This document shows, one piece after another, positions 13,701-27,300 of a DNA stretch of 64,000 nucleotides. The notes under the pieces are model-generated. The model was given only the letters and a program-made list of their open reading frames with translations. It ran no database searches and had not been told where the DNA came from. The position numbers and the translations under genes are program-made. Each line of letters begins with the position of its first letter. Position 1 is the first letter of the stretch. This DNA is from Dromaius novaehollandiae (lineage: Eukaryota; Chordata; Aves; Casuariiformes; Dromaiidae), in assembly GCF_036370855.1 (NCBI RefSeq), contig NC_088111.1, forward strand, positions 17,209,501-17,273,500, given 5' to 3'.

Positions 13701-14289
13701 TGTCCTTGCCTTGCCTTCTGCTGATCTTCACTAGCAAAGCTGAGTCTGCTGGAGTATCAATGAATAGCAGCTTGCCAATTTATCTTAGGAGTCATCATCT
13801 ATATCAAACACATCAAAAGCTCGTCTCCATACATACTCTGCCAATCTCTTTTCCATTTAGCTCTCACCTACTCCCTGGCAAGCTGAAGTTACTGGCTGAC
13901 TTTAAACAGCACAGCAAAAGCTGTACAGTCTCTTTTTTCTGGACATAAATTTTGAACATCATCAAAGTTGTTTTAATGAAATTTGCTGCAACAGAATCCC
14001 CTTTTTGTCCATCTTCTGAGGCACTGATTTGTACACTGATGCTGAACTGTGCTAAACTGACCATTCAAGTAGTTTTGCAACATTTTGCTTTCATTTGTAT
14101 GAGCAAAACAATCCAAAATACCTCCAAAGTAGGCAATGGTTGGAAATTACCAATAGTTTCTCACTGGTCCAGTTCCAGTCCTGACCGGCTTCTGCTCTGA
14201 TCTGTGAACCTTGAATTTGTCTCAGTGTGATTTCTTAGCTCCTTAAGTTCTTGTAAATTTTAACTAAAAGTCCAGTGCTCTCCTTATCT

Positions 14290-14396
14290 GGCGAAAAATC
14301 AAGTTGCTTATCCAAGATCACAAAAGAAATCTGCAACAGAGAAAAGAACTGAACCAAGTCTCTACATCCAGACTTAGCAGCCTAACCACTGCATTA
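14290..14396 (+). repeat. Possible ancient MIR-like SINE fragment
   Basis: The text 'ttgcttatccaagatcacaa' followed by 'gaactgaaccaagtctctac' and 'cctaaccactgcattag' follows the word order of the MIR/core-SINE family (tcacacagc - gaacccaggtct - cagtgctctaaccact). It is highly diverged and recognised only by pattern. Confidence 0.35.
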
Positions 14397-17300
14397 GTTT
14401 GAATACAGGGTAAGCCTTAGAAACCAGAGTTGATCTGACAGATGCTTATCTTTAGAAATGCATGCTTAATAAAGTAAAAATATTTCACAGAAACATCAAT
14501 GTAGCTATAATTATGAAGGAAAATTATTAAAACATTTTTTCAGCAAGGTCAAAATGACTTGTGAAAATGATGTAATTCTAAAAGCAAAACAGTAAAATCA
14601 AAAGAGTATTTCTAGGCTTTCAAGCCAAGTATTTATATACAGCTGTTTTGACATTTCAAAAATTATTTCTTATATTTTCCCTTCATGGAAAATGTCAGAA
14701 GATCTTTTGTCACTCTTATTCCACTGTTACGGAATCAGAAGGATCGCTGCTATCCCAGGCCTCCTTCGGGGCACTTCTTACCCCTGCATACATGCTACCT
14801 TCAGCTTCCACCTTGAGTTTTCTTAAGATACTCCACAACCCAGTTTCTGTTTTCAGGTAGTGCCTAGGTTACTACACTACTGTAAGCAGCCTTACACCCC
14901 TCTTTCTAGGGTACTACTAACAGTTGCCGTAAGTTTCCTTCCTATCATCAAGGAAGAAAATACAGTATAATTTTTCTTTTAGAGCCTTGCTGAGGACTCG
15001 GGACATTTGCAATTCCTATTAATCAGACAGACTCACTCCACTTCTCTTTTATTGCTGATCACTGATTAACTCCAATATGGAGCTAAACTAATTTTTCCCA
15101 CCTTGGGAAGGGTGCTGACTGGCTCACTGGCAGTGCAAAATCTTTGGAGAATAAAAGCTCTAGCTGTCCACCTGATCCCAAACTCTTTTTTTTGTACATC
15201 TGTTTCAGTGATAAAGAGAATGGTATGAGGCATAATTCATTACAGATCTTGTAATATACTCTCTTGAAACATTATTACCAACACCTGTGCAGACTTAGAC
15301 CAGTGCTCCTTATCTCCTAATCTCAAAGGAAACTCATGCCTGAAGGTCTAATGTTTTGTCTCAGAATCAGAGTGTATATATCCACATGGTTATGGCCCCA
15401 TGAGATACGAAAGAGTGAAGAGTCAGATTTGCTGTCCAGGCCCAACTGAATGACTGCTTGCAACTCAGGATTGTCTTATACCTTTCTAGTACATGTGCAA
15501 ACAGCTACGCATTATCCCAGGCAGCAGAAAACCAAGAAGAATTAGCTTATCTTCTGGTGAAACCAAGAGCAGACTGCACTCTTTGGGCCTGACCCTCTTT
15601 TTTTACATTATTTTTGGAGAGAAATTCCAGTGAAGCTAAGAGTATAATACTGATTTAAGTCAGATTAGACCTTGGCCACTTACCAAAATTAGCAAGGGGA
15701 AATACGCAAATTATCAGGTAAGCAGAGAGCTTATGGTCCATACAGATGGTCACTGTGCACATATTCTGCATGAAAGACGATAAATGACAGGTATTGACAT
15801 GAGCTTCTCATAGAATAGTTCTGAACAGTTAAAAGGACATACAGCCAAAAAAAAAAAGACTTTGTTTAAATTTATTTATAAGAAGGAAACTTCTGTAGCA
15901 CAAACTTTTACCACAACTCAGCAGTATGACAGCAGTAATAGTCTCTGGTGTTCTAGTTTCCTGATATGAAACTGTTCCATAAATCCCTAAGCTTCTCATT
16001 ACTGATTAAATAATATTTATCTATGCTAAAGAAAGGAATAAAATGTTGTTACAATTAAAAAGAGTATCAGCAAAAATGTGATGTATTTCAGTACGTAGTA
16101 AGTTGTTCATAGCAAATTATATTTTATTCACTGCTTTAAAATATACAAGACTCCAAAATTGCATTTCCATTCCTTAAAATCTCAGTAAAACATTGTTTCA
16201 GTCATCTTCCAGCCATCATTTAGTCATGTTTCACACGCACATTGATTATTCTGGATGAAATATAAAAGTGAACATTATTATATTCAATGAAAACATTCTA
16301 GTAAACAGCATGTAGCCATAAAACACTTCATTATAAAGGATTCTATCAGCTAGCAGTTATGAGGATCATTTTTCTTCTAACATTATAAAAATTTTCAAGG
16401 AATTCCAATTCTGCTTTATATTAGTTTAGGTCTTCAGAGGGACTTTAATAGAACTAGCTGTAGCAGAAGGGGCGTAGTTCAGGCTGAGTTCGTGGAAAGA
16501 AGCTGTTGATTTCATTGTGATATATTGGAGTCTGGTAGAAAAGTAAAAAAAAGCTACAGGAACTTTGGTCCTCAGAAGTAGGGCTGCTCCCATGTCCCAG
16601 TTTTTTGACAAATTCAACTTTCTGGCTGGGTAATTACAGCCAGACTTTCAGCCGGGCTGAGAACATATAGTCCCAGCTGGAGGCTAAGGAAGATGGAAAG
16701 GACAGGGCCCCTGGAAATCACGCTCTTTAAAATCCTGAATTTATGCGAAGCCTCTGCACTCTGACTGCGTGATACTGCAAGTCGAGCGCAAAGCTCATTG
16801 TTGCCAGCAGGAAATTCTCCAGGCCTTGCGTTTTCACATTAGGACCCTGCCTTAGTATGGGAACGAGTCTCACAGTGTAATAACAAAGTGCTACGGTTGG
16901 GAACAGAGAATAGTAAAATGGTGATATAATAGACTTGTCCAGATATTATTACAACTACTACTCTTGTGCGATGGGACAAATATAACCCTGCCAGAGTCTT
17001 AACAATAAAGAGACCAAAATCAAATTGGACAATAAAATACTAGATATTTGTTCTGGGACAGCATACCCAACTTGAGAAAGGCAGACTGTGAAGTTAATCA
17101 CTTCATTTAGGTAAGTCCTTTTTCCAGTCAGAGGCTGAGAGTGTTGTTATCAAACTCCTTCTTTAGGATAAAGTAATACCTAATAATGTACTATTTTAAT
17201 GCAAAAATCTTTTAGCAGAATGTATTGTTTACTCTACCAACTGCTACATAATTTTAAACAAGTTAAAGAGGATTTCTAGTTACTGTCCAAGTAGGAAAGC

Positions 17301-18727
17301 ACATTACTACACACCTTTTTATTCTTCTCGAAAAATATGGCATCCTGTCATGAATCACATTCCTCACTGCCACGTAAGTACAGTATTGTATACCATCATC
17401 TGTCTCTGGGTACAAGGCTCTAGAAACGGCTTCAGCAATCTATTACAAGCCACGGGAATCTGCAAACGGATGAAAATAACTGATTGAGAAAACCGTTTCC
17501 AAAGCTTTCCTTTTGGGGGAGTGTCTGTTTGCCTTTGGGTCCATAGAACGTGAGATGTAACATCCACAGAATATGAAGGACCTTGTCTACCATTTGTGAC
17601 ACTAAATTTGAGAAATGAGCAAGATTTAGTCACCTAGATGTCACCACAAGAAACTGATACCAACAGAAATGAAAACTCTGCTTAACAGGATTCTTCCAAC
17701 ACTAGACTATGCTAAATATGTTGCAATCTGAGGTTCTGGGTGGCATGTATTCCAGTATAAAAAGAGAAAACCTGCATTTCCACCTTATGAAGAAGGAGGA
17801 CTCAACATGTGAATCAAAAGGCTGCCTATTTAATGTCTGTGGGTTGTGGGGTTCAAGTGTGTGTTTCTCTAGTTTCACTCCTGCCACTACCTGATTTAAT
17901 CTCCTATGAGTGAGCCCAAACTGGGGGATCCCACGTGCTTCTAGTCAAAATGAGCACCGGCAGATCCAAGTCACTACTGCTCCTGCTGGGTTTCTAAATT
18001 ACTTCTAATTGTATATATTATACCTGCTTTAGGGCAGTGAGACTGATACTTAATTGCCTCAGACCTCCCCCCCCCCAACGCAGGTCTCAAGCCCCTTGTT
18101 GCTTACATGCAATCCCTCCTATCTCCATCACGCTGGAGGCATCCTCTATTTCTCTTCGAACTACCTCAGGGACCATACAGCTGACAAGCAAGAAATATGG
18201 GCTCTGCAACAGTATTTCTGATACAGTCACTTTTGCATTTACAAGCACTGGAGAGCTACAGATTTTTGAAAAGGAACAATTTCAGGAACAAAATGTCCTG
18301 AATACCAACACCCTTCCTCTGAACTACATGCCATTTCTCATGAGTTCGGAATTCATCAGTGTCTTTAGCCTGGGCCATTCCTCCTGCCTTCTCCCTTCTT
18401 TGGTCCTTTCACATCTTTCTCCTTATTCTCACCAGCATCCTTTCTTCAGAACATTACCTCTCCCTTTTTACTCTCCTATCCTTCAGATAAAGTTGTTTCA
18501 GACTAAGAAACCAATTCAAGCTGTTTTCTGCGTGGACTGTCAGGACAAACTGTTGTCTCAAGAGGGGGGAGTCTATTTAGCAGCTCTCTCAAGGGCATAG
18601 AATTTTACTTACAAAAATAAAGGTTGAAAAATCAGGCCAAATTATTCCTTCTGTTTATGTCCCTGAATTTCCATAGCTATACTATACTAGTGAGAAGTAA
18701 AAACAGTCCTATTCCACTGGCTACTTT

Positions 18728-18843
18728 ACGGAAATGTGAGTGCAGAAAGGGTAAGCAACTTCCCAAAATTAATGCAGGAAATCTAGGCAAAGCAAAGAGT
18801 CAAACTCAACCTAGAGCCTATGACAATAACCGCTAGACCATTT
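18728..18843 (+). repeat. Possible ancient MIR-like SINE fragment
   Basis: It shows 'gggtaagcaacttcccaaaa', 'gagtcaaactcaacctagag' and 'aataaccgctagaccatt', in the same order as MIR/core-SINE consensus text. It is heavily decayed. Confidence 0.4.
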
Positions 18844-19292
18844 CTCCTCTTTAATTCCCCCTTGTTAGTTTATACTATTATTCTATTACTTAGATTCTGT
18901 TTTTAAACTGCAGGATATTTTAGCATTTGCCAAATATCTCAGAGTTTAAAGGTTTATAGCAGCTCAACATCAATTTGATCAAAATATTCAACAGGCCTGC
19001 AGTCACAACAGACAGGCATGACAACTCAGTAGATTTCACAAGACAAGAAATAATGTGTTTGAACAGTCTGAGGTCTCCAAGGAAAAAAACCCTGAGCTGT
19101 ACAGGAAGTAATCATGATGAGTTAGTGACTGACATTGAGTTAAATCAAATTCAGCTGTTTTACAGTCATTGATGCAGTTGGAGTTACTGTCTTTCAGATG
19201 TTATGCAAAGTCTCCAGAATGAAGTATATACTCCACACTTTTTTGGTAACAGAAAGCCTATAAGGTCCTACATACTCAACCCATTTTTTCAC

Positions 19293-19531
19293 CTGTTCAT
19301 TAAATTCTGCCTTTCTTCTGCAAATGTTTTTTTTTGCTTCCAATCTAAAGAATTGTGTCCCATTGCTAAGTACTGTTTAAACTCATCCATGTTTTCCTCT
19401 TGAAGTTGCATGCCTTTCACTGCAATAATGAAATCACTCACCAGAGTACCAACCTTCTGGTTCTGAATGCAGAAGAGCGATACAAATAGTAGGAGGCTGT
19501 GATAACGACTCACATGAAGATAGAAGTTTAC
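19293..19531 (-). other. Orphan exon-like ORF, 79 codons, unrecognised
   Basis: On the minus strand, a TTTTATAGCTTTTCAG acceptor precedes 19531 and a GTGAAA donor follows 19293. Between them 79 codons are fully open in phase 0, ending with two bases of a split codon. The translation begins VNFYLHVSRYHSLLLFVSLF and includes GTLVSDFIIAVKGMQLQEE, MDEFKQYLAMGHN and KKTFAEERQNLMN. It looks amphipathic-helical and protein-like rather than low-complexity. I cannot name a family and see no clear partner exons nearby. It may be a live exon of an unannotated minus-strand gene, a relic exon or chance. Confidence 0.3.
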
Positions 19532-22500
19532 CTGAAAAGCTATAAAACATTTTATGAGGATGTTCTTCTGCCAGGGAAGGAAAATGTTCCCTGCCTGTGT
19601 GCCCAACAGAGGTCCTAAAATATTCCAGTGCCAGATTCCAGACTGAGTTAGGCAACTACATGAGGAACTCTAGCCTTATTTGTAAAAATAGTAAGGTTCA
19701 GAGCAGTCTTCCTAGTTCCATAGGGAAGTTTGAGCACTTCACCACAGTACACACTAAAGCCTCAGATCCTCAATATTTACTACCAAAAACTATCTAATTT
19801 TTGAGCCAATCCCATGTTTAGGACTGACCAGTAATTCTCAGTGGTTTGGGATTCGCAGTCCTGGTATCAAAGAGAAACACAGGGAAAAGAAATAAAACTT
19901 CCCAGCCATGCTTTAAGGCTGTGGCATTTCCACGCTCTGTGTCACAGAAGCTGTACTTTGATTGCCTTCTAGATTTTATTCCTCTCCACTGGCCAGTCAA
20001 GAGCAAATTGATGATTACTTAAAAGACTCATTTGTTTGCATTAGAGAGACCCTGAGGTAAGGTTGGAATAACTCATTTCCATACAGGGAATTAAAAAACT
20101 GTGAAATAACAGAAAGCTAATAAAATGCCAGGCACTGATGACTCCAGCGCGATAACATTTTTATAAACACAGAAGAAAAAGATCTCCTTTTATTGCAAGG
20201 ATAGTCTAGCAATGTAAACACCAACCTACTCCTAAAATTTCATTCTGGAGTATTATTACCTTCATAAAGAAAAAGAAAGAAAGCTATTTCTCTACTCAAT
20301 AACAGTGTAAAGCTAAGAGATGTATGTGGTACAATATCAAAGCAGAAAGCAAATTACCTAAAGATCTCTCAAGCAACCCTGGGCAATCTAATGATACCCT
20401 CTTCCCCTTCAAATGAAAAACTAAACCAATCAAGTTTTAGGTGTATTTCAGGAGGTTTAAAAATATACCTTTTATCCCCATTTCAGCCACAAATTGAGGC
20501 ATTTAAGAAAAAAGTAATGGTCTGAAATGCCTTTTTTATACACAGGGTAAGAAGGAAACTTTGTGCAAATTGACGTAATTTGGTTGATGGCGAGTTATTC
20601 CCAACTCCTTATGCTTCTTGATAAAAGCCCAATAGAATTGTTAGTGCCATGTACAGAATTAAGTGTATCCATTTGGGAATAATTTCTGGGAATTTGCAAA
20701 TAGCATTCCCAGATCTTCATTGGTGTTATCCAGCTGCTTGCCAAAAGCAGTCTCCATGACAAGGACCCCAACAGTCTCAGTGTAATGTGCTACGGGAGAC
20801 CACGCCTACCGCTTTTACCAGACAGAAGTGAACTACATCAGCTTATTCTAGAATTTATGACAAAATTCCCTATTCATGTTCTCCATGGAACTATCTCCAT
20901 ACACCTGCATCCTCATATGTGCACTCAGCACCAGTGTCCAGGTTGTCTGCCCATGAGTTTCATGATCGTTTCCTTTAAACGGAGTACTGGACTAAGAGTG
21001 AAAACACTGCCTTCCACCCCCCAAAATTTGCAAATCTATGCTGGAAAGACAGATTTAGATGGAGGAAAAGCAGAAGGAATCAATGAGTCTACTAAAAAGC
21101 AGGATGAGGGGCAGGTTCTGCCCACTTGCTGCTGCTGCTGGTGTCAAATTTTCTAGCCATCCCAGCAGGGAAGTTTCAAGCAGGAAGCTGAAGAGTAGCC
21201 CATCCCATATTAGATTTGGGCTTTCGAACTTTTTAAACTATCTACTGCCTCAAATTTCCAGACCAGTTAAATAGAAATGAATAGCTAAAACAAATCCTCT
21301 TAATTTTCAAGTGCAAAACACATCTTGACTTTGCCTTTTCGAATTTAAACCACACAAATACAAAATGTATCCCTGTGTGCATATGCTATATCAAACATTA
21401 TGCTTTATCTATGATTTTTAACCCTGGTAAGCTAAAGAAGCATCCATATATGATCTGATGTCCGTTATGCTCTTCAGTGTGCCATGGGAAGGCATCAGAT
21501 TCAACAGTAATAAAGGTGGAAGAACATTCAGTAGAACTGAATTTTCATTTTACAGATGAAATAAGTGACCTACACAATGCCGCAGAGCAAGTCTATGCTG
21601 GAGATGTCACAGCTACTGGCACATCATCCTTTTTCTTAACAAGCACATGATATTTTTATGCCATCTGTATTTGAAACAATCAATACAGAATAGAAAATGA
21701 AAATAGTAAGGGGTAGGAAATCTATAACATACAAACCGCATAAGGTCCTCAACATGATTTCACACACCTTGCAGCTTAACTCATTTTTAACATTATTCCT
21801 AGATAACACTAAAGTTAATGCCTGGCCTACCAAAGGTGTCTGAAATGCTTATTTTCCTGCACTGCTAAACCGTTTTTTTAACTTTTGACTACTAGGCCTA
21901 TCTACCCTTTCTTTTGAATCCTTTATTAAATAAGCAGATATTATTTCAGAGCAGTAGTATATCAGCGTATGAATGAAGCAAATATATCTGATAATTTAAA
22001 AAATATCAGACCAATTAAAAAGCTCAGAAATAGAGCTTTTTGTTAATATGCATGAGGAAGAAAGAGGAAGAAATATGAAGAGAAATATTCAGCGCTCTAG
22101 AATCTTTGCAAGTTAGAACGTGGATGATGAGGAGTCAGGTTTAGCTTTATGAGAGTACTTACAGAAATATATTTATATGCATGATAAAATACTAGCAGCA
22201 TTTGATTCTTGAGTCAAAATTCTCATTTAGTGTAATTCAAGCTATTCAGGCACTAGCTGAGCATGAGATCGGAAGAGCAAAGAATCCTATTATCTTGTGA
22301 TGCACTCCGCAGATCCAATTTTGATTTTTTTTTTTTTTTACAAATTTTCCCAAAGGACATGAAAACTCTCAAAACTTCAATCTTCTTTTATTCAAAGACG
22401 TACTAAGAATATGAAACCAGTCCTAAGAGACAATACAGGTATGTGGCCTGGGCAAGATGCACTGGAATACTGGAATGGACATAGCAATGTTCAGCACAGA

Positions 22501-23600
22501 AAGGTAATTTGTGTTGACTGGTAAATGGACACTATGTAATGATCAGGATTTGGCAAAGACCAAAGGAGACAGTCAAAGGATGGGCTAGAAAAATTGAAAA
22601 CAAATGCAGAGAGATGACACAGAAAGGAGAAAGCATAGCAAAGAAAGAAAAACATAGAAGACTGATGTGAAAGAACCAAAATTAGCAGTGTGTATTAATA
22701 ACATCATCTTTGTCTCAAAATAAACTTCTGTGCTGATTGGTGCAAGAATTTCCTGTTGCTGCTTTCCTTCGATCTGATTATGCATGTATCTTTCTACAAG
22801 TATCACCATTTCCTCCCTGTCTTATGACCTTCTTCTGTTTCATTGTTACATACTATATATAATAACAGTATGTAATCTTGTAAATATGTTCTTTAATTAC
22901 CATTCACTGCCTCTGTTAACAAAACATACCAGTGAAAGTCCCAGCAGCCTTTCAATTTCCAGGAAAAACTTACAAAACCATAAACTTCCAGCTTCCATTC
23001 AAAACAACAAAGGGTTAAATCCTGATACCAGAGCATCTTGTTATGATACAAAACCCAAACTGCACAAGTGATTTTCCTTGCTTTCACCTTTTAAGCTGAA
23101 TGCATTAAAAAAAAAAAAAAAAGGAAGACTCTTAGAAGTGGAATGCTATTTTAAAGTTCTTTCTGCATTAGCAAACAGTAACCTAGGACAACTATAACGG
23201 CATTAAACTACGTTTTACTTTCGAAGCTGGTAAAACTATCAGAATTTCTACAGGCAAAGTGCTTTGCATGAACCCTCCGGGACAGCGGTTTCCGGAAGGA
23301 ACAAACACCTCCAAGCTACATCTCAATACGAGGACAAAAGTTGTTTCACCCAGCCAACACTTAACCCCCAAAGACAGCTTCAAAACTGGTTTAATATGTT
23401 ACTAGGAAGTGCCACGCCTGACTCAATTAGTGTATACTGGTGTTTTTTTTTTTCTTTTACAGGTCTTGCATGAACACCGTGCAATAAAAATGGTCCATCA
23501 AATAAATTTTCTTCTTCCACCTTCATTAGCTGATCTTGGACGACAAGGTTCATTTTTACTTTTAAGACATGGCTCGTCCTATTCTGTTCTTGCAAAGCAC
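19532..23600. other. Intergenic DNA upstream of EEF2KMT
   Basis: AT-rich DNA with poly-T (about 22325-22339) and poly-A (about 23107-23122) tracts and possible MIR-like scraps near 20475 and 21540. I recognise no coding exon. A near-perfect tandem copy of a 13-base CCTTTAGGAAA unit follows at 23769-23793, just outside the CpG island. Confidence 0.45.
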
Positions 23601-23819
23601 CACGTAAACTTCATTTAGTATCACTGAGCATGGCAGAAGGGAGCGTTCTGGGAGACCCAGGAGCGCACCTGGAGCCCAGTCAACACGCAATGCCACGTAA
23701 CACGCCACGCGTGTTATTTTGCACCATATGGGTTCACCTCCGTGAGGAAAACAAACCACTTTATGAAGCCTTTAGGAAAGCCTTTAGGAAAACAGGTGGG
23801 GCTGGACCACAGCACAGTC

Positions 23820-24340
23820 GGCCCAGAGACGGGGGCACGGGCGCAGCAGCCCACACCTCATGGCGAGGGCGGCAGCCCGCCCCGGCCAGCGCTGCGGGGA
23901 CGTGGGGCACGGAGGCACGCAGGAAGGGCGCGCGCCCCGAGGGGAGCAGGGAGGGGACGCGGCCGCCCCTCGCTCGCTGCCTCCCTTGCTTCCCACCTTA
24001 GCCGCCGCCGAGGCAGCAGCGGGCCGCCGCCCGGGGGCGGCGATCACGCGAGGCCGGGGACGCGGCCTGCTGCGGGGCGGCGCCGCCGGGGCCATGGCCG
24101 CCGCCGAGGAGGAGCTGGCGCTCGGCTTCCAGCGCCGCTTCCTGGCGGCTCGGCCGCTCCGGTCCTTCCCGTGGCCGGTGAGTCGGGGCGGGGGGAGGGG
24201 GGGCGGAGAGCGGCCCCGCCGGGCGCCTCGCTGCCCCGCGGCGGGTGATCGAGCGGCGGCGGCGGGGCAGGGGCCGCCCCGGCCCCACCATTTTAGGCCC
24301 CAGCTGCTAGAAGCAGCCAGCGGCGGCGCAGCGGTTGTAC
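23820..24340 (+). promoter_or_regulatory. CpG island, EEF2KMT promoter and exon 1
   Basis: There is an abrupt change from AT-rich DNA to dense CpG, with several GGGGCGG-type GC boxes. The island surrounds the EEF2KMT start codon at 24094, which sits in the strong Kozak context GCCATGG. No TATA box is visible, as expected for a housekeeping promoter. The island continues into the start of intron 1. Confidence 0.8.
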
Positions 24341-27300
24341 AGCACAACTGCCCCACGTGAAAGGCAGTTCCGCAGGACAAGTAACATTAACGTGGAGGAT
24401 TTTGGTTCCTCTCCCGCAATGTTTGTGCTTCGCGGTTCAGTTCATCTGCTCGTAGCATCTGGTGTTACAGAAAAGTTAATTTCAGAGAATCAGTCCGGCA
24501 GCGCGTATAGGCAGTACGCTCAGCAAGGCGTGCTAGCAGCTCCTGCCACGCGCCGACTGCTGCGCAACTGCAGAAGTCGGAGTTTTCTAGGTGGAATTTG
24601 GCACTACCGTATTGCTGAGCCCTCCCTGTTCCAGGGGAGGTGCACGTCGTCTTTCCAGGATCAGCAGCTATGGCTATCGACCCCTTTTACAAATAAATTA
24701 ATTTTCACAGAACAATTTGTTTTGTGCAGGATTTGCGGTTTACAGACTGCAAGTGTACTGACACAATTCAGGACATCTGCTGCACTTCACTACCAGCTGA
24801 GTTTTACTGCAGTTGAGTTCACTGTGAATATATTCCACTGCATCAGCAACTCTGCTGATAATGAAGAGCCCAAGCACCACTTACCCAACCTGCATGACTG
24901 ATCCCCATGACTGCAGTGAAAGCAGTCATGTAAGTGCTCAAAATTAACTATCGGTGGGTCAAGAAAGTGGCCTAAAAATTTAACTTGCTGCAAAGGCTAT
25001 ATTCAAATAGCAGGTACGAGGACAAGATTTTGATTCACAGCAATGAATGTGATAAATTGATGTGAAATTTGATCATAGTCTGATCCCAAAGTTTCGAGTG
25101 TCTAGAATGAGATATTCAATTCTACTCCTAGAGGAGGAAGGATTTAATATTTATGACTTCACTGGGGCGAGAGGCTTTGTCCATCAGTGTAGGAAAGTGT
25201 ACTGTTCTGTCACCTGATTTTTACCTTTGTTTTGTATTGCTTTCCTTACGAATTAATAATGGTCTATTTATATTGCATAATAGATTATGTTAACATCATC
25301 CTTCACAGCAGGCTTCTTTGCTTCCACTGTGTAGAATTTGGGTGACTTTTGTTTTCTAATTAGCATTTATCGTAGTTGGATTGTGGTGTATCAAATACTG
25401 AGGATGGGGGAAATTCTCATTTTTTTCCCTATTTTAGGAACTTGAACAAAAACTAAAAACTTCATCGGATTCTTCGCTGCTGGTAGATATATTGCACAAG
25501 GTAATGTGGACTAATTTAATATCATGACATTTAAAGACACACTATAGAGCAGGCCAGAACTGTTTTGATCATATGGTACCCCTTACGCAAGCAGAAAAAT
25601 TGCTGCCTTGCACTGCTTTTTGTTGACAATTAGATGGATAGGGAAATCATAGCAGTTTTTCTCTGTGCCCAGCAAAACAGGAAATTTTCTTTTATTTGTG
25701 TTATTTAGCTGTTCATCATTAGCACCAAAATTAAATTTGAGCACGGATGTCTTTAAGACTGCTAACAAGTCAGACAAGTTGATCTCATATAAATGGTGCT
25801 CTAATTATTAAGAAGGAAGTAGGTGATCTAAATCACCATCAGAATTCATACACCTTTTTTGTATTTAAACTTTGTACATAAACAGCAAGTCACAAATAAG
25901 AAAAAAGAGTCAGTTGGACTCTTTTTCCACCCACTTTTCTATTTACTTTTTGAAATGCATTTGCTTCCTCAGATCTCTACCCTGCCAAACTTACCAGAAA
26001 TCACCAAATTTAATTTTCTGGCTTAGTATCACTTCTTTTAACTACAAATTGAATCACTATGCATTTCATGGTGCAAAAAGAACCAGGTTCCATTAATGGC
26101 TCCCTTTTCTTTCTCTGGCCCTTTATTACCTTTCATAAAATTTTCACTTGGTAATTGATTTCATTGCCGTTGTTGGTTTATGTTTCAGACTATTCTCCAC
26201 CCCCTGTGTGTAAAATATCCCTCTTCAGTCAAGTACAGAAGAGGCTTTTTAACTGAACTCATTAAAAAGGTAGTGTTTACTTTTCATATGGCATGGAACC
26301 TTTTTTTTTAATCTTGGGATGGGTCTTCTTGTTAAATGGATTCTTACAAATCACTTGAAAATATGACATTTTTACATTATGGACCAAGCTGAATTCTTTG
26401 TAATAACAAAAACTAGCATTCAGTGTAAAATGTTATAGTAATGGTGTATTGAAATGGTATTTGATTTGTGTATAGTTTCTGCTTCAAGATTGATAAATTG
26501 GTATCTGAAATCTTGTACTATTCTCTTTCACACAGCATGAATCCACAACAGCTGAACCCTTGGATGAATTGTATGATACACTAGCAGATATTTTAAATAA
26601 AGAAGAATCTACTCAATGTTACAAAAACTACTTACTGGTAAAAACAATATTGCATTATTATAAATCACTTTTAATCATCTAAACTAAGCAGTAATTGGCT
26701 TAAAAAGTAACCCCCAGAAACCCAGCGCACAAAGTGCTTCCTACCTTTCTCCAGATGCTAGTACTGATTTTAAACTGTAAAATATGTTGTCTGTGCTGAT
26801 GCATCTTTCTTTTCCTGCGTGTGTCTTCCAGCCCACAGGAGAATCTGTTACCCTTTCTGAGAATGTGGCAATCATCTCACGAGGAACCACAGGGCTTGTC
26901 ACATGGGATGCTGCTCTTCATCTTGCTGAATGGGCAATAGAGAATTCTACAGTTTTCAGTAACAGGTAACAATCACATCTCAGATAGAAAGATGGGGAAT
27001 GGTGCTAAGGTATCTTCATCCATATCGTGAATGAGTTACGCAACTATAATTTGATAATACACATTATTTACCCCCCCCAAATAACTAAAATTTAAAATAA
27101 TGTGTGACTTTTAAATGTGAGCAAGAAAGAGTCCCACTGAGGTAAGTCTTAGCAATTCCTAATTTCCCTTCCCTAAGCACTCTTACATCATTAAGAAATT
27201 AAAGAATCATACAGTACTTTTGTAATTTTATCTCAAGATCTCAGAGCACATCACAGATGTTGATGAGAAACAGTGCCTCTATATTTTCCTGGTTTTGCTG

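Larger units (their letters stand above)
10716..19292. other. Intergenic DNA, no intact gene
   Basis: AT-rich flank between the ENPP7-like relic and the orphan ORF. It contains faint MIR-like fragments (14290-14396 and 18728-18843) and many short ORFs. The longest is a 187-codon plus-strand frame at 18037-18600, which has low-complexity composition and no domain that I recognise. A run of minus-strand ORFs between 13346 and 14064 has a somewhat protein-like look but is broken and unrecognised. Confidence 0.45.

Noticed and set aside
18037-18600. 187-codon plus-strand ORF in the left flank
   Set aside because: The longest ORF in the flank, but its composition is Pro/Ser/Leu-rich with no domain, signal or splice context that I recognise. 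It is probably chance.
23742-24380. Long overlapping ORFs of 166-198 codons on both strands around the EEF2KMT start
   Set aside because: CpG-island DNA lacks stop codons in most frames. Only 24094-24177 fits the EEF2KMT N terminus.
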